In this document: positions 35,796-44,518 of the stretch, piece by piece | Position numbering within the stretch: the first letter of the stretch is position 1 | Layout of the letters: every line of letters begins with the position of its first letter | From: Brevibacillus composti | GTDB lineage: Bacteria > Bacillota > Bacilli > Brevibacillales > Brevibacillaceae | DNA length: 64,000 nt | Direction: 5' to 3' | Assembly: GCF_016406105.1 (NCBI RefSeq) | Contig: NZ_CP066308.1 | Span: 1,709,501 to 1,773,500, forward strand | Made by a program: the position numbers and the translations under genes | Notes under the pieces: model-generated | Told to the model about the DNA's origin: nothing | Databases searched by the model: none | What the model saw: only the letters and a program-made list of their open reading frames with translations

Positions 35796-36743
35796 GTGCT
35801 GCGCCTTTCTTTGCACAAAGAATCCAATGTGTCGTATCACGAGCAATTGTATCAGCAAATTGCATCCGCCATCCGCAGCGGTGAACTGCCTCCGCATGCA
35901 CATCTTCCCACGGTCAGAGATCTGGCAGCACAGCTCAAGGTTAACTACAACACCATTCGCAGCGTCTACCTCCGACTGCAGCAGGAAGGGCTGGTTGACT
36001 CCCGGCAGGGGCGAGGCACCATCGTCAGCAATGTCGTCAACGATCCGCTGCTCACCCGCAATCCCGCCCATCTGGCCCTGCTCGCCAAAGAGACCATCCA
36101 TAAGGTGAAAGCCATGGGGTATTCGATGGATGAATTTACGCGCGTCCTCTCTGTCGTCATGCATGAGATCAACCAGTTTCCGGTACTATTTATCCGCTTC
36201 ACCGAGCTCGAGCTGGCTGAATACCTCAGGCTGGTCCAGTATCACCTGCCCAGCGCGATGGTGGAGGGACGCACATTGGAAGAATTCTGGGAACTGCTGG
36301 AGCAGGAAGAGGCAAAAGGGTTGCAGCAGTACAAAGCCATCGTGACGCACCCTTCCGTCAGCGCACGGGTCAAACAGACATTGCCGCGGGAGGCGCCCCC
36401 GATTGTCAGTCTGGATTTCATACCCGATCCGACGACGGTCATTCCAGCCATGGAAGCCTATCCGCGAAATACCAAAGTGGGGTTGATCTGCGCCACGATC
36501 CGCGGAGCGGAAGGCATGATCGCCGATCTGCACAACGCCGGCATCACCCACCTGGATTTGCGCACGATCGAGGCGAATCATCCCAACGTATTCGAACTGA
36601 TCGCCAATTGCGATGTCGTCTATATCTCCAAGCCGGGATACATGACCAGACCGCATCTCCTGACGCTGCCCAAAGTGAAGGAATTCCAGGAAATTCCCGA
36701 CCATCACGGGATCAAGGAGTTGCGCAAGATCGTGACCCAGTAA
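35796..36743 (+). CDS. GntR-family transcriptional regulator with large effector domain
   Basis: 315 residues. The N-terminal winged helix is clear: SYHEQLYQQIASAIRSGELP, HLPTVRDLAAQLKVNYNTIR, SVYLRLQQEGLVDSRQGRGT. The C-terminal two thirds is not an aminotransferase or UTRA domain that I can recognise. It has alternating strands and helices (PPIVSLDFIPDPTTVIPAMEA, TKVGLICATIRGAEGMIADL) suggesting a periplasmic-binding-like effector fold. The start is GTG with GGGGAGG upstream. Target genes are not obvious. Confidence 0.8.
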   Translation: MLRLSLHKESNVSYHEQLYQQIASAIRSGELPPHAHLPTVRDLAAQLKVNYNTIRSVYLRLQQEGLVDSRQGRGTIVSNVVNDPLLTRNPAHLALLAKETIHKVKAMGYSMDEFTRVLSVVMHEINQFPVLFIRFTELELAEYLRLVQYHLPSAMVEGRTLEEFWELLEQEEAKGLQQYKAIVTHPSVSARVKQTLPREAPPIVSLDFIPDPTTVIPAMEAYPRNTKVGLICATIRGAEGMIADLHNAGITHLDLRTIEANHPNVFELIANCDVVYISKPGYMTRPHLLTLPKVKEFQEIPDHHGIKELRKIVTQ

Positions 36744-36917
36744 AGATAGCGGAAAATGGAATAGGCGCAACATCACCCATGTGAGCGCATCTGCAAAACC
36801 CTGGCAATTGACTCAGGAACAAAAGCTCATTTACCTCGCGTATAGATAGCTGTACCATGCCGAAGAACTCACCCCTACATATTTTGTAACTGTACGAAGG
36901 CAGAGGGGGTGAAGCGA

Positions 36918-37100
36918 GTGAGCTGCGGATGCAAAAAGTCTTACGGCCATTGCTATCACAAAAAGTGCTGTAAAAAGAAATACTACCAGAAAAAATGCTA
37001 CTACAAGCCGGTATACAAATACGACTGCCATAGCTACAAAAAAGGTTACGGCGGCGGCTACGATTCTTCCAGTTCTTCCGGCTACGATAGCCGGTACTAA
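36918..37100 (+). CDS. Cys/Lys/Tyr-rich small protein, probable spore coat component
   Basis: 60 residues, extremely rich in Cys, Lys, Tyr, His and Gly: it begins MSCGCKKSYGHCYHKKCCKK and ends in a Gly/Ser/Tyr tail. Such composition is typical of cross-linked coat or crust proteins of spore-formers. GTG 36918 lies five bases after GGGGGTG; GTG 36909 is an alternative. A CATATTTTG element at 36878 resembles a sigma-K -10 box, but no -35 partner was found. Localisation is inferred. Confidence 0.55.
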   Translation: MSCGCKKSYGHCYHKKCCKKKYYQKKCYYKPVYKYDCHSYKKGYGGGYDSSSSSGYDSRY

Positions 37101-37165
37101 GGAAAACTGCTGAGGTCCGCTTTTCTCCTCTGGCAGGGGATGAAAAAGAAATGTTGATCGTACGC

Positions 37166-37217
37166 AAAAAAGCGAGGGGAATGCTAGGCAGTCGCCAGCG
37201 ATTCCCTGCGCTTTTTT
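37166..37217. terminator. Terminator after the coat-like gene
   Basis: AAAAAAGCG and the adjacent AGGGGAATGCT pair with AGCGATTCCCT and CGCTTTTTT. The A-run and T-run make it potentially bidirectional. Confidence 0.8.
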
Positions 37218-37296
37218 GTTTTGCTTGGAAAAAAGAGGATTGCCGCCGGCAGAAAACGAAATGTATGGGGAAAGGGGTGAAAGGAGCGGTCAACCC

Positions 37297-38481
37297 ATGC
37301 TTGCAGGGATTACGGTAGTCGATTTTTCGCGCCATCTTCCCGGACCGTTTTGCACCATGCGCTTGGCTGACTTGGGAGCGGAAGTGATCAAGCTCGAAAC
37401 TCATCCGGCCGGGGATCCTGGTCGCGGGATGGGACCGAAAGTGGCGTGTTCAGGAGCTCTGTTTCACAGTTCGAACCGCAACAAAAAAAGCGTTGCCTTG
37501 AATCTGCGGACCAGCGAAGGAAAGGAACTCGCCTATCGGCTGGCCAGCCAAGCGGATGTGATCGTAGAGAGCTTCCGCCCCGGCGTCATGAGCCTTCTCG
37601 GACTTGATTATGAACGACTGTCGGCCGGGAATGAAGCGATCGTTTACTGCTCCGTTACGGGATATGGCCAAAGCGGGGCCATGCGTCAGCTGGGCGGCCA
37701 CGATCTCAACTTTCAGGCCGTCAGCGGTCTCTTGTCGACGATCCGCGACAGCGAGGGGAGACCGGTGATCGCGGAAGTGCCGCTTGCCGACTTCGCCTGT
37801 GGCATGTACGCTGCCGAACAGATCTGTGCGGCCCTGATCGGACGTTTTCGCACGGGCCGCGGCGCCTATTTGGACATTGCTGCCGTCGATGCCTTGGCTT
37901 CCTGGATGGGGATGCACGCCCTTTTTGTCGGACAAGCAGAAACGGCGAAGGAGATGACGCGCTTTTTCAAAAGCCATCTGGCTTATCACGTATTCGAAAC
38001 AGCCGACGGCAAATACGTGGCCCTTGCCGCGCTGGAAGAGAAGTTCTGGCTGAATTTTTGCAGAGCTGTCGGGAGAGAGGATTGGGAGGGCTTGCACGGA
38101 GCGGGCAAGGAGGATCATCCCGATGTTTTCGAAGAGTTGAAAGCGCTTTTCTTGTCGCGGACGCAGGCCGAATGGAGCGAGCTGGGGCATGAAGTGGACT
38201 GTTGTCTCACCGCGGTAGAAGAGGCGGACACGTGGACCGCCTGCACGTATGTGCAAAGTAGAGAGCTCCTCTTCCCGCTCTACGGGAGCGAACTGGGGAA
38301 GACGCTGCAGGTGCGGACGCATCCCCATGTGCTCAGCGGGCGGATGTCTGAATATCCCGCCTGGGCTCCTCCGGCGTACGGCGCGCACACCCGCCGAGTG
38401 CTCGCCGGCAAGCTGGGGTTGTCCGCGAGCGATCTGTCCCGCCTGGAGGCGGAGGGCGTCATTCCTGTCACAAAAAAATGA
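37297..38481 (+). CDS. CaiB/BaiF family CoA-transferase
   Basis: 394-residue class III CoA-transferase. The N-terminal DFSRHLPGPFCTMRLADLGAEVIKLE is the family signature, and the catalytic aspartate lies in EVPLADFACGMYAAEQ near residue 167. ATG 37297 follows GAAAGGAGCGG. Family members move CoA between carboxylic acids. It is 16 bases upstream of a PaaG-like isomerase gene, so the pair probably handles one acyl-CoA. Substrate unknown. Confidence 0.87.
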   Translation: MLAGITVVDFSRHLPGPFCTMRLADLGAEVIKLETHPAGDPGRGMGPKVACSGALFHSSNRNKKSVALNLRTSEGKELAYRLASQADVIVESFRPGVMSLLGLDYERLSAGNEAIVYCSVTGYGQSGAMRQLGGHDLNFQAVSGLLSTIRDSEGRPVIAEVPLADFACGMYAAEQICAALIGRFRTGRGAYLDIAAVDALASWMGMHALFVGQAETAKEMTRFFKSHLAYHVFETADGKYVALAALEEKFWLNFCRAVGREDWEGLHGAGKEDHPDVFEELKALFLSRTQAEWSELGHEVDCCLTAVEEADTWTACTYVQSRELLFPLYGSELGKTLQVRTHPHVLSGRMSEYPAWAPPAYGAHTRRVLAGKLGLSASDLSRLEAEGVIPVTKK

Positions 38482-38497
38482 ATGGAGGTACAGCCTG

Positions 38498-39274
38498 ATG
38501 GATCATGCACAGCAACCATCCATACCGATCATACGGGAACAGCGAGAGGACATCCTGATGATCACCCTGAACCGGCCCCGGGTACTCAATGCGCTGACCG
38601 TGGAGATGTTTTCCTTGTTAAAAGAAGCCGTCGCGTATGCAGCAGCCGAGGAGAGCGTACGCCTCGTCGTGTTGCGCGGGGCGGGAGGCAATTTTTGCTC
38701 GGGAGCGGATTTGAGCGTGCTCGGGATGCTGAAGGAGCCGGATCAGGCGGATGAGGCACTGACGATCATCAACGACTTATTGCTGCAGCTGCATCGCATG
38801 CCCAAACCGGTTATTGCCGTCGTCGAAGGGGCGGCCGTAGGTGCCGGTCTCAATCTTGCGCTGCATGCGGACTTTGTCCTAGCTTCCAAGGAGGCTGTCT
38901 TGCAGGAGCCGTTTGTCCAGATCGGATTGACGACGGATTTTGGCGGGACGTATCTCTTGCCCAGGCTGGTTGGCATGGCGCAAGCAAAAAAACTGGCCTT
39001 GCTAGGCGAGAAAATCAGCGGCAGCGAGGCGGAAGCCATCGGCTTGATCTACAAGGCTGTTGAGGCGGCCGCGCTTCCCCAGGAGCTCGATCGTTTGCTC
39101 GCCGCATTGCGCAGGATGCCCGGACAAGCCTGGGCTGTGACCAAACAGGGACTGCAGGTCTGTCTGGAGGGAGATCTGGAAAAGGCGCTGGCCTGGGAAA
39201 AAGAGCAGCAGCCAAAGCTGATCACCCATCCGGAATTTCAGGAAGTGATCCGTCAGCGATTGAAAAAAGGGTAG
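38498..39274 (+). CDS. Crotonase-fold enoyl-CoA isomerase, PaaG-like
   Basis: 258-residue crotonase. The CoA/oxyanion elements are present (NALTVEMFSLL, GNFCSGADLSV, EGAAVGAGLNLAL). Both hydratase glutamates are missing: the GGGCE position is GAGLN and the QPE position is EPF. Instead TTDFGGTYLLPRLVG keeps the aspartate found in PaaG-type isomerases (PDCGGTWLLPRVAG). An isomerase rather than a hydratase is therefore likely. ATGGAGG precedes the start. It forms an operon with the upstream CoA-transferase. Confidence 0.8.
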   Translation: MDHAQQPSIPIIREQREDILMITLNRPRVLNALTVEMFSLLKEAVAYAAAEESVRLVVLRGAGGNFCSGADLSVLGMLKEPDQADEALTIINDLLLQLHRMPKPVIAVVEGAAVGAGLNLALHADFVLASKEAVLQEPFVQIGLTTDFGGTYLLPRLVGMAQAKKLALLGEKISGSEAEAIGLIYKAVEAAALPQELDRLLAALRRMPGQAWAVTKQGLQVCLEGDLEKALAWEKEQQPKLITHPEFQEVIRQRLKKG

Positions 39275-39302
39275 GAACCAAGCGGTTTGGAGAATTTATC
39301 CA

Positions 39303-39331
39303 TTGAGAAGCGCCAAAACCTGTGATAAAGT
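39303..39331 (+). promoter_or_regulatory. Promoter of the 6S-like RNA
   Basis: TTGAGA, a 17-base spacer and TAAAGT. It places transcription start at about 39339, in a stretch with no coding frame behind it. Confidence 0.55.
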
Positions 39332-39338
39332 AATGATC

Positions 39339-39533
39339 AACAAGATCCTGCGATGTGCGTAAGGCTCTAAATGTTTCTAACCTTATACGTATGATCTGGG
39401 AGACAGAACTTCACGGATATGTCAGGCCCACCTCCCGACGGGACGCATGGGAAGGCAGACACGTGGACGGGTCACCCACCTGTGTGAGCGCAGGTTATAG
39501 AAACATGAGGTCGGACGGCAGAGCGGGTTTTTT
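39339..39533 (+). ncRNA. ssrS: Stand-alone structured RNA, probable 6S RNA
   Basis: About 195 bases with its own promoter, no plausible coding frame and a terminal T-run. The ends form an interrupted closing stem: CCTGC (39347-39351) with GCGGG (39523-39527), and ATGTTTCTA (39371-39379) with TAGAAACAT (39498-39506), extended by CCT/AGG. The 5' start CCTGCGATGTGCGTAAGG resembles the 6S closing-stem strand. Size, rod-like fold and open central region suit 6S RNA, which binds sigma-A polymerase. Identification is by pattern only and a different RNA is possible. Confidence 0.45.
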
Positions 39534-39586
39534 GTCCAAGCTCCTGCTTGGCCAAGAAGTACTTAGATCACTCTCAACAAATGATG

Positions 39587-39628
39587 AATCCCCTTGCTTC
39601 GACCGTTGTCAGGGCAAGGGGATTTTTT
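39587..39628 (+). terminator. Rho-independent terminator downstream of the 6S-like RNA
   Basis: AATCCCCTTGC pairs with GCAAGGGGATT, followed by six T residues. It may catch read-through from the RNA gene. Confidence 0.8.
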
Positions 39629-39651
39629 GTCTGTAAAAAATGAGGCGGCCC

Positions 39652-40101
39652 TCACGATTGCTGGTTTTTCCCAGGGATGGAGTTCCCCGCGTTTTTACTG
39701 CTGCTGCCATTGTTTCCACCCTGATTTTGTTGATCGTCTGTCTGGACGATCGTCAGGCTTTGCTCCAGTTCCCGGGTGTCCTTGGCGTCCTGCAGGATCT
39801 GGTACATCTGCAGGAAGTTAGCTTTTTGCCCCTCGGGGATTCCCTTGATGCGAACCGTCAGTTCCTGAGGAGCGTTTTGCTGCTGGTTGCCGTTGCTGTT
39901 GCCTTGGCTGCCTTGGGTCTCGCTGAAGTTCTGATCCTCGAGAAAACTGAGAAACAGGGACTGATCGTTTTGCTCATTTCCGCCCTGATCCGGAGATGCC
40001 TGCTGATTTCCATTTTGCTGTCCCTGTCCGCCTTGTTGTTCCGGTTCAAACAGGACGCTGAACTCATTCAAATCCGTCTGGATGATCCCGATGACGTTCA
40101 T
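39652..40101 (-). CDS. Gln/Asn-rich hypothetical protein
   Basis: 149 residues dominated by Gln, Asn, Gly and Ser in two low-complexity stretches (residues about 20-45 and 60-78, and the C-terminal 25). A more regular segment lies between, ELTVRIKGIPEGQKANFLQM. AGGAGG is correctly placed before ATG 40101. No family is recognised. The composition is hydrophilic and probably disordered. It is followed upstream on the same strand by yndM. Confidence 0.65.
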   Translation of the reverse strand: MNVIGIIQTDLNEFSVLFEPEQQGGQGQQNGNQQASPDQGGNEQNDQSLFLSFLEDQNFSETQGSQGNSNGNQQQNAPQELTVRIKGIPEGQKANFLQMYQILQDAKDTRELEQSLTIVQTDDQQNQGGNNGSSSKNAGNSIPGKNQQS

Positions 40102-40132
40102 CCCGGTCCTCCTTCTAGCTTAAAGTGATGCA

Positions 40133-40477
40133 TCAGCCTGGATGCTTCGTATGATGGGCACCGCGGTGCAGTAAGTAATTGTGGTAGAAATACTCTACGA
40201 CGGAGAGGGCAAATGCCGTCAAAAACAAGCCCGTCAGACTGTATGCCGCGACGAAAAGGGCGCATGAGAGCCATAAAAGAGCAAAGTTGAGCCCGAAGTC
40301 TGCGGTGCTGGCAAAGGTGTTATTGGTCCGGGGAAGGATGTAGAGATCCCCGATCAAGTACGAGATCAGACTGATGGCGACACTGGCGACGAGCGCGAAC
40401 GAGGCTGACGTTCCTGACCAGATCAGCCCTGGCACAGCAATGATTCCATTACTTAAGAGCTTGACCAGGATGCTCAA
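40133..40477 (-). CDS. YndM-family membrane protein (DUF2512)
   Basis: 114 residues with four hydrophobic helices and the DUF2512/YndM pattern SYLIGDLYILPRTNNTFASTADFGL. The C-terminus is short and histidine-rich (HRGAHHTKHPG). The start is TTG, supported by AAAGGAGGTG. Function is unknown; the family is common in spore-formers. Confidence 0.78.
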   Translation of the reverse strand: MSILVKLLSNGIIAVPGLIWSGTSASFALVASVAISLISYLIGDLYILPRTNNTFASTADFGLNFALLWLSCALFVAAYSLTGLFLTAFALSVVEYFYHNYLLHRGAHHTKHPG

Positions 40478-40512
40478 GAACGAGCACCTCCTTTCCTGCT
40501 CTTAGTATGGAC

Positions 40513-42255
40513 CTAGGGAGTCCGGCTATTCGCCCGTTCCCGATGATTTGCCTTTAATTCTCGGACGAGACGCTCATCCGGGGTGACGTACAGCGTCCGC
40601 TGCTGTTCGTAGATAACGTATCCCGGCTTGGAGCCGCTCGGTTTTTTCACGTGTTTGACCAGGGTGTAGTCGACGGGCACCTGACTGCCTTGCTGGGCTT
40701 TGCTGAAGTAAGCGGCGAGACGGGCTGCCTCGACCAGCGTCTGTTCGCTCACCGTCCGCGAGCGAATGACGACGTGCGAACCGGGGATATCCTTGGTATG
40801 CAGCCAGGTTTCCCCCGGGGCGGCCAGCTTGTTCGTCAGATACTCGTTTTGCTTGTTGTTTTTGCCCACCAGGATCTCGGTTCCGTCGGAGGACAGATAG
40901 GCATCCAGCTCGGGCCGGTGGTCTTTTTTCTTCTTGCCGAGACGCTTCTGCCTGTTGCGGATATAGCCTTGCTCCGCCAGCTCTTCGCGAATCTCCTCGG
41001 TCTCTTGAATGCTGGCGTGGTCCAGCTGCACGAGCAAGCCGTCGAGGTAGACGATTTCCTCGCGCGCCTGCTCAATTTGTTCGGCCACAATGCTGAGGCT
41101 GTTTTTCGCTTTGTTGTATCGCTTGTAGTACGCCTGCAGATTTTCCGAAGGCGTCTTCAATGGGTCGAGCGGGATGCTGACGGTGCCGCCCGCCTCATCG
41201 TACCAGTTCACGGTCTGAAGCACGGTATCGCCTCGCTTGAGCAGATGCATATTGGCCGTGATCAGCTCTCCGTAGAGGCGGAATTGCTCCGCTTCCTGCG
41301 CTTCGACCAGCGTCTGCTCCAGCTTCTCGATTTTCTTCGCGTTCTTGTTCCGCTCATTGGTCACGATACGAATCAGATCGTGCACCTTCTGTTTGACGGT
41401 GTCCCGCTGCGCCTTGCCTTCATAATAGGCTTGCAGACACTGACTGACAGAGGGGTAGGCGGACACTTCCGCCCCTTTGAGCTGCGTCAGGGCAAAGACG
41501 TGAAAGGAGGCTTTTTCCTGCGTGATCGCGATCTGCGGTTCGTAATCGTGGCGGCTCGCTCTCTGCATCACAGCGGAAAAGGCCTGCCACAATGCTTCGC
41601 GCGTCGGCAGACCGGCACGGTGGACGATTTCCTTGGCCAAAAGCGGACTGATCCCGGTGAAGGTATCGACGAGCTGTTTGTCGAGACGGCCGACATTCCA
41701 GTTCAAGAGCCCGGTAAACATTTGCTCCGTCACCTGCAGCGGATTTTTTTTGTCCTGGCTGGGCGGCGCGACGTACGTTTTGCCCGGCAAGACCTGCCGG
41801 TACTGACTGACAGCCAGCGATACGTGCAGGGCGCTGTCCAGGATCATGCCTGTATCGGCATCCAATAAAATGATGTTGCTGTGCTTGCCCATGATCTCGA
41901 TCACAATCCGCCGGCGGGCCGTATCTCCCAGCTCGTCGCGCGACCGGATGTTCAGGTGGACGATTCTCTCCATGTCGACCTGCTCGATCGATTCGATCAG
42001 ACCGCCCTCGCAGTGCTTTCGCAGCAGCATGCAAAACATGGGCGCTTCCAGCGGGTTGGTAAACTCCTCGGTCGTCAGGTGAAACCGGGGGTAGGTCGGA
42101 TTGGCGGACAGGAGCAGCTTTGCATTGTCGCCCGGCATCCGCAGTTGCAAGACGATATCGCTGGTATGGGGCTGGTGGATTTTGGCAATCCGCGCCCCCT
42201 CAAAACGTTTCAATTCATGCACAACGGCACGAGTCACAATACCGTCAAAAGCCAT
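40513..42255 (-). CDS. rqcH: RqcH/NFACT-family ribosome quality-control protein (FbpA, YloA)
   Basis: 580-residue NFACT protein that binds stalled 50S-peptidyl-tRNA and directs C-terminal alanine tailing. It has the NFACT-N start MAFDGIVTRAVVHELK, a long central coiled coil (about 280-440) and the NFACT-R end EILVGKNNKQNEYLT with WLHTKDIPGSHVVIR. The functionally important Asp-Arg pair of B. subtilis RqcH appears as E96-R97 in VDMERIVHL, a conservative change. GAGGTGAG supports ATG 42255. Divergent from the yicC operon, as in B. subtilis where yloA opens this gene block. Confidence 0.9.
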   Translation of the reverse strand: MAFDGIVTRAVVHELKRFEGARIAKIHQPHTSDIVLQLRMPGDNAKLLLSANPTYPRFHLTTEEFTNPLEAPMFCMLLRKHCEGGLIESIEQVDMERIVHLNIRSRDELGDTARRRIVIEIMGKHSNIILLDADTGMILDSALHVSLAVSQYRQVLPGKTYVAPPSQDKKNPLQVTEQMFTGLLNWNVGRLDKQLVDTFTGISPLLAKEIVHRAGLPTREALWQAFSAVMQRASRHDYEPQIAITQEKASFHVFALTQLKGAEVSAYPSVSQCLQAYYEGKAQRDTVKQKVHDLIRIVTNERNKNAKKIEKLEQTLVEAQEAEQFRLYGELITANMHLLKRGDTVLQTVNWYDEAGGTVSIPLDPLKTPSENLQAYYKRYNKAKNSLSIVAEQIEQAREEIVYLDGLLVQLDHASIQETEEIREELAEQGYIRNRQKRLGKKKKDHRPELDAYLSSDGTEILVGKNNKQNEYLTNKLAAPGETWLHTKDIPGSHVVIRSRTVSEQTLVEAARLAAYFSKAQQGSQVPVDYTLVKHVKKPSGSKPGYVIYEQQRTLYVTPDERLVRELKANHRERANSRTP

Positions 42256-42335
42256 TGTACTCACCTCATGGTAGGATAAAGAATAGTGTACCATAATCAT
42301 CCCCTGGGCGGCAGTAGCGGAAGAGTCTGCTTCGG

Positions 42336-42365
42336 TTGACACTGCAAAGAGTTGTCTCCTATAAT
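42336..42365 (+). promoter_or_regulatory. Consensus sigma-A promoter of the yicC-remA-gmk-rpoZ operon
   Basis: TTGACA and TATAAT, both perfect hexamers, with an 18-base spacer, 35 bases before the yicC start. Confidence 0.9.
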
Positions 42366-42400
42366 GAATTAACGATTTTACGACAATGGAAGTGATATCC

Positions 42401-43288
42401 ATGGTCCGAAGCATGACGGGTTACGGCCGCAAGGAAACCATGTTCGGTGCGCTCCGGCTCTCCGTGGAGATGCGTGCCGTCAACCATCGGTTTTGCGAAA
42501 TCCAGGTTCGTTTGCCAAAGGCATATGCCGTACTGGAGGACCCGGTCCGCAGAGCGGTGGCCGAGTATGTCCGCCGCGGACGGGTAGACGTGACGGTTTC
42601 GATTGAAGAGGAGGCTGCCGCCGAAACCGGGTTTGATGTCAATTGGGAAGTTGCGGGCCAGTATGTGAAAGCCCTTCGGGAAATGAAGGAGCGCTTTTCG
42701 CTGAGCGAGCCGCTGTCCGCCAAGGATCTGCTCCTCATGCCAGGGGTGATCGCCGAGCAGGAAGCGAAGGAGACGCCACCCGAGGCTGTTGCCGAACCCC
42801 TTTTGTCCGTAGTCAGAGAAGCCTCCCAAGAGCTTCTCCTGCTGAAGCAAAAGGAAGGACAGAAGCTAGAGGAAGATCTCAAAAGACGGTTGGCCGGGAT
42901 TGTCTCCTGGACGAAAGAAATCGCACAGCATGCTCCCGGTGTCGTGGAAGAGTACCGCGCCCGGCTTATGCAGCGCGTACAGGAATGGGCCCAGAGCGTT
43001 ACGGCGGAGATCGACGAGCAGCGCTTGGCCCAAGAGGCCGTGCTCTTTGCGGATCGAAGCGATATCAGTGAAGAGATCACGCGTCTGGAAAGCCACGCAG
43101 CCCAGTTCGCAGAGCAGCTTGAACAAGACGAAGCGGTTGGGCGAAAGCTCGACTTTTACCTGCAGGAAATGAATCGGGAAGCGAATACGATCGCTTCCAA
43201 GGCGAACCATCTGCTGATTCAGCGGTTAGCCATCGAGATTAAAACCGAGTTGGAAAAGATGAGAGAACAGGTACAAAACATCGAGTAG
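42401..43288 (+). CDS. yicC: YicC/YloC-family endoribonuclease-like protein
   Basis: 295 residues beginning [12 protein letters not shown], the family hallmark, and ending with the DUF1732 segment [20 protein letters not shown]. YicC homologues are RNases linked to small-RNA turnover. ATG 42401 is chosen over 42386 because GGAAGTGA precedes it and family proteins begin at this point. First gene of the large core operon. Confidence 0.92.
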   Translation: MVRSMTGYGRKETMFGALRLSVEMRAVNHRFCEIQVRLPKAYAVLEDPVRRAVAEYVRRGRVDVTVSIEEEAAAETGFDVNWEVAGQYVKALREMKERFSLSEPLSAKDLLLMPGVIAEQEAKETPPEAVAEPLLSVVREASQELLLLKQKEGQKLEEDLKRRLAGIVSWTKEIAQHAPGVVEEYRARLMQRVQEWAQSVTAEIDEQRLAQEAVLFADRSDISEEITRLESHAAQFAEQLEQDEAVGRKLDFYLQEMNREANTIASKANHLLIQRLAIEIKTELEKMREQVQNIE

Positions 43289-43313
43289 CGATGAAGGGGT
43301 GGGCGGTGCCGAC

Positions 43314-43574
43314 ATGGCCATAAAACTTATCAATATCGGGTTTGGCAACATCGTCAATGCCAACCGGATCATTTCGATTGTCAGTCCGGAGTCCGCGCCA
43401 ATCAAGCGCATCATCCAAGAAGCGCGGGATCGCAATATGCTCGTGGACGCTACATACGGCAGAAGAACGCGAGCCGTGATCATTACGGACAGCGACCATG
43501 TGATTCTGTCGGCTGTGCAGCCGGAAACGGTCGCGCAGCGGCTGGCCAATAAAGACGACGAATCGGACGAATGA
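43314..43574 (+). CDS. remA: RemA extracellular matrix regulator (DUF370)
   Basis: 86-residue DNA-binding regulator of biofilm matrix genes. It has the diagnostic [20 protein letters not shown] and [17 protein letters not shown] segments, nearly identical to B. subtilis RemA, then the basic [11 protein letters not shown]. The ATG matches the family N-terminus; GTG 43299 is rejected. The stop is close to, or overlaps, the gmk start. Confidence 0.95.
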   Translation: MAIKLINIGFGNIVNANRIISIVSPESAPIKRIIQEARDRNMLVDATYGRRTRAVIITDSDHVILSAVQPETVAQRLANKDDESDE

Positions 43575-43594
43575 AGCAGGAGTTGAATACATTC

Positions 43595-44209
43595 ATGAGT
43601 GATAGGGGTCTCCTTCTGGTTCTCTCAGGACCGTCAGGTGTGGGGAAGGGCACGGTGTGCAAGGCGCTCCGCGAAAGCATGCCGGATCTGGTATACTCCG
43701 TTTCGGCCACGACGCGTTCTCCGCGTGCAGGAGAAGTGGAAGGAGTAAACTACTTTTTTACGAGCAAGGAAGATTTTCGCCGGATGATCGAGCAGGATGA
43801 GCTGCTCGAATGGGCGGAATACGTGGGGAACTACTACGGCACACCGCGCAAGTTTGTGGAAGAAACACTGGACAGCGGGCGCGACGTCATCTTGGAGATC
43901 GAAGTGCAGGGAGCCTTGCAGGTGAAGAAAAAGTTTCCGCAGGGAATTTTTCTGTTCCTGGCGCCACCCGATCTGGCCGAGCTGGAAAACCGGATCGTAG
44001 GCAGGGGCACGGAGTCGGAGGAAACCATCCGGCACCGCATGGAGATGGCCCGCACCGAGATCGAGCTGATGGATCAGTACGACTACGTGGTGGTCAATGA
44101 TCAAATCGAATGTGCGTGCTCGCGTATTCAATCGATCATTACGGCCGAACATTTAAAAAAGGAACGTCAAATCCACAAGTTTCGCAAATGGCTCAAGGAG
44201 GTAGAATAG
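43595..44209 (+). CDS. gmk: Guanylate kinase
   Basis: 204-residue enzyme converting GMP to GDP. The P-loop [16 protein letters not shown], the GMP-binding [19 protein letters not shown] and the lid region [13 protein letters not shown] are all present. ATG 43595 gives the B. subtilis length. ATG 43571, overlapping the remA stop, would add eight residues and cannot be excluded. Confidence 0.95.
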   Translation: MSDRGLLLVLSGPSGVGKGTVCKALRESMPDLVYSVSATTRSPRAGEVEGVNYFFTSKEDFRRMIEQDELLEWAEYVGNYYGTPRKFVEETLDSGRDVILEIEVQGALQVKKKFPQGIFLFLAPPDLAELENRIVGRGTESEETIRHRMEMARTEIELMDQYDYVVVNDQIECACSRIQSIITAEHLKKERQIHKFRKWLKEVE

Positions 44210-44212
44210 ACG

Positions 44213-44419
44213 ATGCTATATCCGTCGATTGACAAGCTGACTGCACAAGTTGAGAGCAAATACACCCTGGTGACGATTGCCGCCAAGCGCGCTCGCCAGA
44301 TTCGCGAGAACAGCCAAATCCAAGTGGAAAAACCAAAGTCCAAAAAGTTTGTTGGCCAGGCATTGGAAGAACTGATCGAAAATCAATTGGTTCTCGATGT
44401 CTCTGAAGCTCGCAAATAA
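44213..44419 (+). CDS. rpoZ: RNA polymerase omega subunit
   Basis: 68 residues: [20 protein letters not shown] then [12 protein letters not shown], the classic omega N-terminus that folds around the beta' tail. AAGGAGGTAGAA precedes the ATG, three bases after the gmk stop. Confidence 0.95.
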   Translation: MLYPSIDKLTAQVESKYTLVTIAAKRARQIRENSQIQVEKPKSKKFVGQALEELIENQLVLDVSEARK

Positions 44420-44451
44420 GCGGACGGCAAGCCGCGTACTCGCTTTCCCAA

Positions 44452-44478
44452 AACAACCTCACGCAGGTTGTTTTTTTT
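44452..44478 (+). terminator. Intra-operon terminator between rpoZ and coaBC
   Basis: AACAACCT pairs with AGGTTGTT across a five-base loop, followed by a run of T residues. It should reduce expression of coaBC relative to rpoZ unless read through. Confidence 0.8.
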
Positions 44479-44518
44479 CGGACTGGATACTTTTGTCTTT
44501 AGTAAAGGAGAGATAGGC

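Noticed and set aside
36878-36886. Sigma-K promoter for the Cys/Tyr-rich coat-like gene
   Set aside because: CATATTTTG resembles a sigma-K -10 box, but no AC element lies at the correct distance upstream.
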